From Boletus sp. NGJ (taxonomy: Eukaryota; Basidiomycota; Agaricomycetes; Boletales; Boletaceae), in assembly GCA_019096195.1 (NCBI GenBank), contig JAGTXK010000050.1, forward strand, positions 186,001 through 250,000: DNA of 64,000 nt. Reading direction: 5' to 3'. The notes beneath the pieces are model-generated. The model searched no databases. It was not told where the DNA came from and was given only the letters and a program-made list of their open reading frames with translations. Positions 10,280 to 19,631 of this stretch are shown here, piece after piece. The translations under genes and the position numbers were made by a program. The first letter of the stretch is position 1; every line of letters starts with the position of its first letter.

Positions 10280-12695
10280 ATGGACATCGACAAATTGTTC
10301 AAGGTTCGTGTTTTGGCATATTCACATCGTCGCACTCGTCGAATCGTGAGCTAGGTGCCCAAGCTTCCCGCAGGTTCAAAGCGTCAGCTACCAGATAATC
10401 CAACCCCAGAAATGCTTAAGAAAATGAGGTTGGATGAGTCCACCAGCCTGCGTACTTCATCCGAGCCGAAGATGCAAGAAGAACCTGCTGGGCACGCCGT
10501 TTCAAGCTCACGACGCGCAGCAGTGGAAGACGCACCCGAGGATGACGTCGATACTTCGTTTGCACCTGGTGGGGATGCGGACTACTTTGCTGAAGAGGAC
10601 GAGGAAGGCCGTTTTTATGGTGGCGGTCTGACGAGCGAACAAAAAGAAATATTGAGTATCTTTGAAAAAGCAGAAGGAGAGGGGGTGTCAAACGATGTGT
10701 GTCCTCGCGCGCGTCGGGTTTTTTGACGAATCGTCACCAGGCCTACGTTTTCAGCCAGAAGAGGTGACGATCACCAGTATCCGAAGGACGCTCCTGCGTT
10801 TGGAACGTGCGGTGAATAAAAACCAAGACCAGCGGTCCAAGCATCCGGATGACCCCTCAAAGTGAGTTTCGGCTGCAGCATGTTGCGTAGCCTTTAATCT
10901 TCCTCAACTAGGTTCATCGATTCGGAAGCGGACCTTGATAGTTCGATCAAGTCTTTGTTACCGCTGGCGCAGTCCCCAGCCCTCGCATACCCAGAAATGG
11001 TCCGCTCCGGGATTGTATCTCTGTTGGTTGGGTTGCTCAGTCATGAGAACGTTGACATAGTCATTGATGCAGTCGAGGTATTCCACGAATTGACCGACGA
11101 GGACGTTGGTAACGAAGGGGATGAGTATGAACAAGAAGATAACCAACCCGCTCTCAAAATGCTTATCGAGGCATTGGTAAGTCAAATTCCTCTTGACGCT
11201 TCATATAACGACACGATTCGTTCAGGTAGAAAACTCGGTACCCGAGCTACTCGTGGACAACCTCTCTCGACTAAAGGAAGAGGAAGAATCGGACAGACAA
11301 GGTGTCTTCCACATTTTTGGTGAGAACTTTGACATCCAACGAAACTCAATGCTCAGAGATCAAGTGTAGGTGTTTTTGAGAATATTCTGGGATTCAATCC
11401 TGACCTATCTGTGCAACTCATTTCTAAAACGAAATTAATGAGTTGGCTTTTGGAACGTGTTCAATCAAAGACCCATGAGGAGAATCGCAGTTACGCAGCA
11501 GAGTTACTTTCAATTCTGCTCCAAAGCAGCATTCCAAATAGACAAGAACTCGGCAAGAAGGATGGCGTTGAGGTCATCCTCAAAGTGCTTTCAGTGAGCG
11601 ACAGTCAAGTTGAGTCTATGTGCATGTCTCACTTGGTGACCAGCAATTTCGGTATCGCGAGCCCGCTGATGCGGACGAAACAGAATTCATGGAGAATTTG
11701 TTTGATGCCCTTTGCTCAGCGTTGGCAGAACCTGCGATCAAGTCACTCTTCTTAGCTAGCGAAGGTGTGGACCTCATGGTGTTGATGATGAAGTTGGTGA
11801 TGTGATAGCCGCATATTGCCTTTTGACTGACAGTCGTTCAGAGACAAGCTTCAATCAAAGTCTCGTTCAATAAAAACGCTTGACTACGCAATGTCGGGAC
11901 CAGCAGGTTCTGATTTGTGCTCCAATTTCGTTGAAGCTTTGGGGCTCAAGACACTGTTCTCAGCGTTAATGGGCAAGGTTCATCCGGAACTTGTAATATC
12001 GGTATGTCGCTCACATAGACCACTGTAGGCATCCAAAAAACAAAAAGTGACAGCCCCGGCTTTGGAAGACACTTCCCATATTCTCGGAATAATTTCGTCC
12101 CTACTGTCAAATCTTCCTTCCGATTCAGCGAACCGGACGCGCTTGCTGGCTAAATTTGTGGAGAGCGATTACGCAAAGGTGGACAAGCTCTTGGAAATAC
12201 GAGACAACATGCTCGGCCGTCTGAGATCTATCGATGCAGAGATCGAAACGGAGAAAAAGGTACACTTGGCTTCGGCTTCAAAAATAATTGATCCAAGCAG
12301 GTCCGGTGACACGTAGGAACTGCTCGCTGAAGATGGCATGCTTGATCCCGAAGACGCGGATTTATTCTACTTGCGTCGTCTGGATGGGGGATTGTTCATT
12401 CTACAGACCTTGGACTACATCTTGGCTTGGATTGCAATGGAAGACGATGGTGTACGTTGTCGGATCGTGTTTGAGCCCCTTTCCTGACTTTTTACAGATC
12501 CGCGCTCATATCACACAAATGCTGGAGAGGAAGAACTTGTCACTCAAAAACGTCGTCCAAACATTAACAACGTACCACGAGAACATCGATGTGGATGTTT
12601 TTGATGAAAGCCAGGGCAGTGATAAAATTCAAGCAGGAATGATGCAGAAGACAATCCTCGAGAATCTGATCGCTTTCCTCGAGGGATGTTCATGA
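10280..12695 (+). CDS. CTNNBL1: Beta-catenin-like protein 1 (spliceosome-associated)
   Basis: Exon 1 is eight codons (MDIDKLFK), followed by VPKLPAGSKRQL. An acidic disordered region leads to armadillo-like helices: LLRLERAVNKNQDQRSKHPDDPSKF, VSLLVGLLSHENVDIVIDAVEVFHELTDEDVGN, then VENIL/LLERVQSK and a C-terminal coiled region (MLERKNLSLKNVVQTLTTYHENID). This order matches CTNNBL1, an ARM-repeat protein of the Prp19-associated spliceosome module. About ten short introns are needed. One runs from gtgtcaaac (about 10684) to gttttcag and joins FEKAEGEG to PEEVTITSIRR, which restores the frame. The 3' end overlaps the tail of UTP15 on the opposite strand. Confidence 0.87.
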
Positions 12696-14522
12696 AATGA
12701 TCGGGCATGACTATCGTATTGGTGCAATCGAGCTACGCAATTTTGTGGTACAGCCGGCGTGGACGCCAGGGTAGTAGAGGAAAACACCATCTCTAATGTA
12801 CCCTTTGTTTTCATCAATTCCTTCTGGAAGCGAATCTCTGCGAGGACTTTCTTCCGCAGGCGAAGGAATAGTGAATCGATGAGGGGAGACTGGCCCAGGA
12901 CGGGGGAATACATATCTTGGGTAATGTGTTTTTTTTTTTCATCACGATGGTGCCAACGCAACATAGCCGGAGCTCACCTATGAGCAACATAGAGATATCG
13001 CAAACTATCTCACCGAAGCGGGGATCGGTGACATGCTTAACGAGAAGGCGTAAGACAGGCTCTAGTAGGACGTCGTCTCGGCCAGAGAGAGCGCTACGGA
13101 GGCCATCACGGTGGATGAGTTCTTGTATCAATGAAAACGTTGTTATAGGTGGAATGTTCTCGGGAGGAATCAGACAATCAGAAGGAAGAAAGCGAGTAAG
13201 GGATCGTACTTTTCGGAGGACGGCGTCTAAAGCAGCTGAATACTTGAACGATTTGAGCAAGCGGTCGTATTCTCTCAGGCGGGGTGCGCGTCTACTCTCG
13301 ACTCTGAGCTCGTCGACATCACCGTGAAAGGTAGATTCGGTTTTGGTTTTGACGCGACCTTGGCCGACTGATGGAAGGGCGCTTCCCAGGAAAGTTTCGT
13401 AGGTGCCTGTTTTCAGAGCGTCTGCCAAGTCTGGACCGCTTTCGGATGCCTTTTGCTGTCGTTGACGGACGGAGAAGGTACCATCTGACATCCCAGCGGC
13501 GATGTGTGTCGAGTCTGGCTGTGGATAGGATGAATGAGAGCGAACGAGAAAGATGAACGATGCATACGGAGATAGCGAGAGAGAGTACGGGGGCGGGATA
13601 ACGGATTGTGTGGACGACCTTGTAAGAGGCGATGTCGTATACTTTTACCATCTGATCGAGGCTTCCGGTGAGGAGGCGAGCGACGTTGGCGTCAAAGGCG
13701 AGGGATGTGATCGTCTTTTGATGGTTGGACAGGGCGCGGATGCAGCGACCGCCGGCATTTAGATCCCAGATGCGCAAGATTGGGCCGGCGGCGGACAATG
13801 CGACGGTGCCGGACGGAAGCATGAGGACCTGTTCGACGGGGGAGGCGCCAGGGGAAGGGGCACCCATGAGGAGCTCACACTGACCGGTACGAGAATCGAA
13901 GAGCCTGACAGTTGCGTCATACGAGCCGGTGAGAATGAGATGGGGGTTTGAGGGGGATACCTGGCCGGAGCGGACGTAGTCGGAATGGGCAGCAAACGTC
14001 ACGATTTCGGACTGGGAGGGGATGTCCCAAAGCTTGACGGTTGTGTCGTCGGAGCAGGAAAGGACGTGGGTAGGTGAGAGGGGGGAGAATTTGGTGACAT
14101 GTACGGGCTGCTTGTGGGAGTCGAATGTGCGGAGGATGGCGCGAGAATTGACGTCGAACACCTGTGGGTGGATTAGAGATAGAAGGTGGTGGTCGGGGGA
14201 GACGGACCTGGACGAGGCCGGTGTCGTCGCCGGCGACGAGGAGTTTTCCATCGTGGCGGAGGTTGGCGCTGCGTGCGACGTCCTTGAACCTGGATATGGT
14301 CTTGACGACCTTTTGGGTGCGGGGCGCGTAGATCTGCACGCGGGTTGCGGCGGTGACTACGTACCTGTGTGGTCTTTGGAGGGCAAAATGGACGGCGGTG
14401 ACGGGGGCGTACTCCCTGACGAACACGGGGCGCTTGAACTGGCGCCAGTAGCGAGACTCGGGACTGTGTCGGGACCCGTGCGGACGGGGTGGTCGCTGTA
14501 CGACGACCGGGTGGTAGTCCAT
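12629..14522 (-). CDS. UTP15: U3 snoRNP protein Utp15 (WD40)
   Basis: The protein starts MDYHPVVVQRPPRPH, then SRYWRQFKRPVFVREYAPVT, RVQIYAPRTQKVVKTISRF and GKLLVAGDDTGLVQV. WD40 blades follow (DDTTVKLWD, GSYDATVRLFDSRTG, GSLDQMVKVYD). The UTP15 C-terminal helical domain comes next (LREYDRLLKSFKYSAALD, TFSLIQELIHRDGL) and then YSPVLGQSPLIDSLFLRLRKKV. Utp15 is a t-UTP/UTPA component needed for pre-18S rRNA processing and rDNA transcription in the nucleolus. I place the start at ATG 14522; the upstream in-frame ATG adds nine residues not typical of the family. The reading frame stays open to 12629, so the last coding bases lie antisense to the end of CTNNBL1. A 121-bp divergent promoter separates it from TCTP. 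Confidence 0.9.
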
Positions 14523-14643
14523 CGCGTCCCCGAAAAGACACTGCAGCAAAAAGAGCGGGGTGGCAGGACCCCTGGGAGTGCGACCCCCGAACGTAGATAA
14601 GATGATCAGTTGACTCGTCGCCTCCTTGTCTTCGTCCTACACC

Positions 14644-15448
14644 ATGTTGCTCTACACTGACACCATAACAGGGGACGAGATATTTTCCGACGCCTTCCCT
14701 CTGTGCGTCCACTCTTTCCCGTACTTCCTCCCCTCACAGTCTCCCCAGCAAGCTCGTCGACGACATCGTCTTCGAGGTCGAGTGTCAAACTATCACCATC
14801 AAGGCCGGCGCAGACGTCGACATCGGCGCGTAGCACCTCTCGGATCTATCCCCCCTTGCTTACCTTCACATAGGCGCCAATCCTTCCGCTGAGGAGCAAG
14901 CCGATGCCCTCGAGGACGGTGCTACGCAAGTCAACAACGTAGTCCACTCTTTCCGCCTTCAGAAAACCCAATTCGATAAGAAAGCTTACTTACTCCATAT
15001 CAAGGTACACCCATGTCTGTCCCCCGCCCATCTCCTCCTCATGGCACATCCGCTGTAGGAGTATATGAAAGCAATCAAGAAAAAATTGCAGGAGAATAAC
15101 CCAGACAGGGTCAAGGCATTTGAAACAGGGGCCGCTGTATATGTGAAAAAAATACTTACTGACATCAAGGACTACGATTTTGTGGGTTCTCTCCCTCTCC
15201 TCCTCGTCTCCGTTCTGAATGTCACCCAGTACGTCGGCGAATCCATGGACCCTAATGGCTTGGTTGCCCTGCTCAACTATCGTGTAAGTTTCTTGTTCAT
15301 AACCTCTTGAATTGATGTTGACCTTGCCATCAGGAGGATGGCATAACCCGTGAGCCTTTTTCGCCAAACCTCTGCAATCTTTGGTCTCATTGCTTCTCTA
15401 GCATACTTCACTTTCTGGAAAGATGGCCTCAAGGAGGTCAAACTTTAG
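14644..15448 (+). CDS. TCTP: Translationally controlled tumour protein homologue
   Basis: Exons read MLLYTDTITGDEIFSDAFP, KLVDDIVFEVECQTITIKAG, ANPSAEEQADALEDG, VVHSFRLQKTQFDKKAYL, EYMKAIKKKLQENNPDRVKAFE, YVGESMDPNGLVALLNYR and YFTFWKDGLKEVKL. This is the complete TCTP fold (Tma19 in yeast), a small abundant cytosolic and mitochondrial-surface protein with Mss4-like structure. The two TCTP signature stretches are present. Five or more introns interrupt it. The one after VDI has no usable GT donor in the conserved frame: the only cut giving GANPSAEE begins with GC (14826-14873). The high expected expression fits the short intergenic promoter shared with UTP15. Confidence 0.92.
14826..14873 (+). 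other. Putative GC-AG intron in TCTP
   Basis: A 48-nt interruption of the conserved VDIGANPS sequence. The pentamer ggcgc occurs at both edges, so the cut point is ambiguous by five bases. Among the possibilities only one gives recognisable ends (gc...ag), and none gives gt...ag. Confidence 0.5.
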
Positions 15449-15562
15449 TATTCCCCATGTTTCGTCCTCAGGCACGGTAAATTCGCAGATCAGAATCATA
15501 TATGACATCCAAGATAGAAACAACCGTGTTTTGATCTCCTAATTTACCACCGTCGTCATACA

Positions 15563-17345
15563 TCATAGTTCATCGTGCGCATCCTTGGGAGTCTCAAACA
15601 CAGCCTGAGCATCCACAGGCGCCTCTGTAGCCGTCTTGGGCTTCAGGTCGTTCTTCGCGTGCTCCTCCACGAAAGCTATCAGGCTCTCTAATGCACGGTC
15701 ACCATCGTAATCGATAAATTCACGTGAGCCAGCGGGCTTGAACTTCAACGTTGGGAAGCCCGCGACACGGAAAGGAACAGATACTGGCAGGTCATTTTCC
15801 TGTGCTTCCAGCTTTGCACTGAGTAAATGTGAGCTTCGGAGTGGAAATAATCATCTATTCGTCTCTCACATGATAATCTGATCCTTCACGTTAGCAAAGT
15901 GGTCGCCAAGAGAATCCCAGGTGGGCTTCAAGCGCTTGCAGTGGCCACACCTTCATGGGGCAACATGAAATGGTGTCATTCACAAAAGCCAAAGATGACG
16001 TACCAGGTGGCATAGAACTCGACGAAAACGTCTTTCGAGTCATCGAAGACGACTTCTTCGAATTGCTGGCCGACAAGGGTAAAGACGCTCTCGTCCTGAG
16101 TCTCGGGAATCGACTGGCTCTTCAATTTTGGAACAAGTTTGCCGTCAACGTAATCAGCAATCATCGCTGAAATTGCTTCGGGCTCAATAGCCTTGTCCTG
16201 ATCGAAAGGGTACTTGAGTTGATTCTGAAGGTCCTGGACAACAAAGCTTGGCCACTTGGGCTCGGCGAGGTTGAGGGCCGTGGCGTGGTCACCGAACTTT
16301 GTCGCATCAATCCAGACAAAGTTGACCTTGCCGCGGTACAGAGACGCGATGGGCTTGAGCGACTCGATATAGCCTTGGCTGTTTTCATCGGCTGGGTCAA
16401 TAAAGAGGTAGGCCAAGGGCTTTCCGCTGGTAGCGTAGACACCGTATGTATCGCCGTTGACTTCACCAAAGAGAGGAACGGAAAGTTCTTGAATCCAGCC
16501 CTCGACGTCCTCGACGGTGGCAGACGAGACTGGGTAAGGATATTCCGTCTTGTGCTCATCAAAATCACGATACCCGACAATAGCTGGGGGCGTAACACCT
16601 GCTGCAGCAATGGCTTCCGGGTCGGTGGATAGACCGAAAAGGTAACTATCACGATGTTTTTCAGCAGTCGCGCTAAATTCCGCTGCAGGTGCATCTGTTT
16701 CAGAAGAAAGGTAAGCAATTGCGACGATCTTGTCAGCGTTTTGGAAGTCAGAGAGATTGGCGGCCGTGACTTGGGAGACCGCAGGCAATGATTGCCTTGG
16801 TACACACGTTAGCCACAGCACGTCTGCGAGCAGAGGACGGATGGTACAAACTTGATCATGTAGCTCACAATGCCTTCCGCCTTACGGGGCCCATTGTAGT
16901 CGGTCGATTCGCCATTGCGGAAGATTTTGAGAGTCCTAGGTACGTGAGAGGATGTGGATACCGGAAACATGGACAAGAAACGGTCACTTACGGATAACCC
17001 TGTACACCATGGTCCTGGCAAAGTTCTGCTTGGTCGACACAGTCCACTTTGGCGAGCTTGATGCTGCTCTCTTTCAATGTCGTGGCTGCTTCTTCGTAAT
17101 GCGGAGCCAATGATTTGCAGTGTCCACACCTGGGTTTGTTCAGGACCAGCGTACAAAAAGGATGAGCTATCGAACCATGGAGCAAAGAACTCGACTAGGA
17201 TCAAAGACTCCGGGATAACAGTGGACTCGAAAGTGTCCTGGGTGACGCTTATGACGTCGGAAACCTTCTCGGCATCCGTGTCTGCAACGACGAGAGACGC
17301 GAAGGCGACTGCAGAAGCCGCCGATACAAGTGAGGTGAAACGCAT
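15563..17345 (-). CDS. PDI1: Protein disulfide isomerase, ER-retained
   Basis: A cleavable signal peptide ([21 protein letters not shown]) precedes thioredoxin domain a with [20 protein letters not shown]. Two non-catalytic b domains follow, then domain a' with [27 protein letters not shown], and an acidic tail ending HDEL. This is the a-b-b'-a' layout of ER protein disulfide isomerase, which forms and reshuffles disulfides in secretory proteins. Both catalytic CGHC motifs are complete. In each, an intron splits the Trp codon directly before CGHC in the same phase. The ATG at 17345 begins the signal peptide. Confidence 0.95.
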
Positions 17346-17803
17346 CGTTGAGGGATGCGGAAGAAAGAAAGAAATAAACCCAAGCGCCGATATTGCACTG
17401 CTTTTATGGACGGGACGTGCATACGTGTCAAATTGTGATCAATGTCACTGCTTCCAGGGCACCAACAACTTTAAACGCTGTATTTTGTAGGTATTTAGCC
17501 TATTCAGTCTTGATACTGCCTCCTAATCCTTTTGTCAACAATTACTTGGTCGTAATAAGTACGTCGTAGTGGCAGACGTGGCGCGTGAGTCTGTGCACCA
17601 CTGCGAATTTCCAGTGTCCGTCCAGCAATGAACACAATGTCATTGTCCATCAGATGCTCGAGAGATTAAAATCGGAGCCACGTTGGCGGTCTCCACCATA
17701 TTGTTTGGTTTCTTGGATAAACATTCGCGGTGGTGGGAAGTCTGACGTGGGGAATTTATGAGACCCGCCTTCCGGAGGCGGTGAGGGGACTAGAAGGATG
17801 CTG
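17346..17803. other. Intergenic stretch upstream of PDI with a UPRE-like site
   Basis: It holds the PDI promoter (read to the left) and the 3' region of the WH2 gene. TGACGTGG at 17743-17750 matches the core bound by XBP1/Hac1-type unfolded-protein-response factors, and further ACGTG cores lie near 17575 and 17684. A role in PDI induction is plausible but inferred, and the site is about 400 bp from the PDI start. Confidence 0.3.
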
Positions 17804-18930
17804 TTAGTGCATACGCGTCACAAGAGATATGTGAATGAGCTCACTCTTCCGGGTTGGGGCGGACCGTCTCGTACCATTCAGCTGGGGGGTCGGTAAGGTT
17901 GTAGACGGTCGGGACTGCGCTTCGGATCGCGAAGGAGTGGAAACAACCCGTGGTCTTTGGGAGCTCGACGGAGGTGGTACAGTGGGGGGGAACAAACTCG
18001 TTCGGGCAGGTGACGGCCCGGGCAGAGACGGGGCCACAGAAGACTTGGCCTCGGACAACGCTCTCACTTGAAGGGGGAGAGCAGGTGGTCCGTCGGTAAT
18101 GGGGGCCTTGCGGGTTGGAGGTGGAGGTACCGCTCGAGGTGCGGAGGGACCACCGACAGAGGAGGGCCTAGCAGGAGGAGGAGGAGGGGCTTTGCGAGCT
18201 GGAAGAGTAGGGAAAGTATTACTGGGGCGCGCGGGAGGGGGTGGCGCCACTCTCGTAAGGGGAGATCGATTGCCAGCAGGGGATGCACTGCGTACAGCAA
18301 CGGGTGGCGGGGGGCGAACGAAAAGTGGAGGAGCTGGTGATGGAGCTGGTGGTGACGCAGTCCTGGGCGGGGGTGGGGGTCGACGGGGAGGTGCAGGTAC
18401 GGCTGGCGGAGGGGAGGGAGTGACGCGAGCTGGTGGTAGCGGAGCTCGCGCTGGGATAGTAGGTGCACGAGAAGGCAACACCGGCGCCGCTCTGATTGGT
18501 GGTGCGGTTGCAGGTGGCGGGGGTGGTGCCGATAGTTTCGGGGGGGTCACCCTAGAAGGGGGGAGCGGTGCGCTTGGAGCAGTTGAAGGGGCAACACGGC
18601 CTGGCACAACTGGTGGCCTACCGAGTGTCGGGGGCCTGGCTGGAAATTCTGTGAGACGAGATGGGACGACTGGTGATAACAGCAGATCAAACCTAGATTA
18701 CCCTGTCTTGCAGACTTCAACTGGGGCACTCCGCCTGCGAACAGGGCTCCCAAATGAGGAGGGCCACCACCGGATGGAATAGCGGGCGCAGACGTCGGCG
18801 TTCGTGGACCAGCACCAGCACCAGCGCCGGAGGGCTTGGACTCGACCAAAGGGGCGCTGCGATCATTTGTTTCTGCTTTTTTCAACCTCTTTCCAGCCTG
18901 GATCTGTTTGAGGAGCTCGCTCGAAGCCAT
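17804..18930 (-). CDS. WH2-domain proline-rich actin regulator (verprolin/WIP-like)
   Basis: The first 22 residues form a WH2 actin-binding motif (LLKQIQAGKRLKKAETNDRS). A 53-nt intron then joins LKSARQ to EFPARPPTLG. The remainder is almost entirely proline-rich (repeats such as APPPPPARPS and RRPPPPPRT), as in verprolin/WIP proteins. These bind G-actin and WASP and steer Arp2/3-driven actin patch assembly. A WASP-binding C-terminus is not obvious. The frame I report stops at 17804. An alternative reading of the last 60 bases, reached by a splice ending at ...cgcag, would give a different tail ending VRPNPEE at about 17852. Glycine-rich antisense frames here merely mirror the proline codons. 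Confidence 0.75.
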
Positions 18931-19631
18931 TTCAACAGAAGGAAAGTGAAAGATGAGGAGAGCTCGCTGCTGGTCGACTTAGCTGCGTTAATATCGTTGC
19001 TAACTGAGTAGTAAACAGCAATAAATATGCAGGCGACGTTCCAAGTCGAGTCGTAGCATCTAAGTACACTACCGCAAAGTTAACTTAACCGCTCCAAATG
19101 CCTCGGAACGCCTCCAGCTACAGGGAAAGCGTCTGAGGGGGACGGGAGTCCGGATCTGCGTTCCTATCTCATTCCTTGCGATGGCGAAGTACCATATGTT
19201 GATGTGTGCATCCTACATAAACTTGAAAGTCGCCATCGCCACCTTCATGATCGAGCTCTGAGTGTTTGCGGTCAGAAGATTGGGAGATGGGCGATCCTCA
19301 AAGCTCGTCCTTTCGCAAGCAGCAACAATGGATAGTGGCTTTAATTATCTGTAGCGAAGAGTCCCAGTCGTGAATCATGGTAAGCGACATTCATGATCAG
19401 TAGTCTGCAAGGCAGACCAGCGTTTCATACTCGATAATTCATATTATTCAGAGGGGGCCGGCTGCTTATTGCGAGGGAGAGTTGGCGGTAGAGTATCCCA
19501 GAGAGTTGGCGGTAGTAGACAAGTCACGTGAATATCACGTGTATTTGAGCCAAACACGGAGCCAAACAAGCTTTCGGGGTCAGGACGTGCATGCATTGCC
19601 GAGTTGGCCTTTGTCCCCTAGTACTCGCACC
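18931..19631. promoter_or_regulatory. Divergent promoter region of the WH2 gene and TRA1
   Basis: No coding signal is visible in these 700 bases. The right end carries the 15-bp direct repeat gagagttggcggtag at 19477-19491 and 19501-19515. It is followed by two CACGTG boxes at 19525-19530 and 19536-19541 (11 bp centre to centre, about one helical turn), about 90 bp before the TRA1 start codon. The boxes are the best candidates for control elements; the regulator is unknown. Confidence 0.5.

Noticed and set aside
14022-14600. 192-codon plus-strand frame
   Set aside because: It is antisense to UTP15 WD40 exons, which have strong homology and consistent introns.
16161-16805. 214-codon minus-strand frame within the PDI gene
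   Set aside because: It is the +1 frame of the PDI b domains, with Ser/Arg/Pro bias and no domain.
18099-18782. Long glycine-rich open frame on the plus strand
   Set aside because: It is antisense to the proline-rich verprolin-like exon; Pro codons read backwards give Gly/Arg/Trp.
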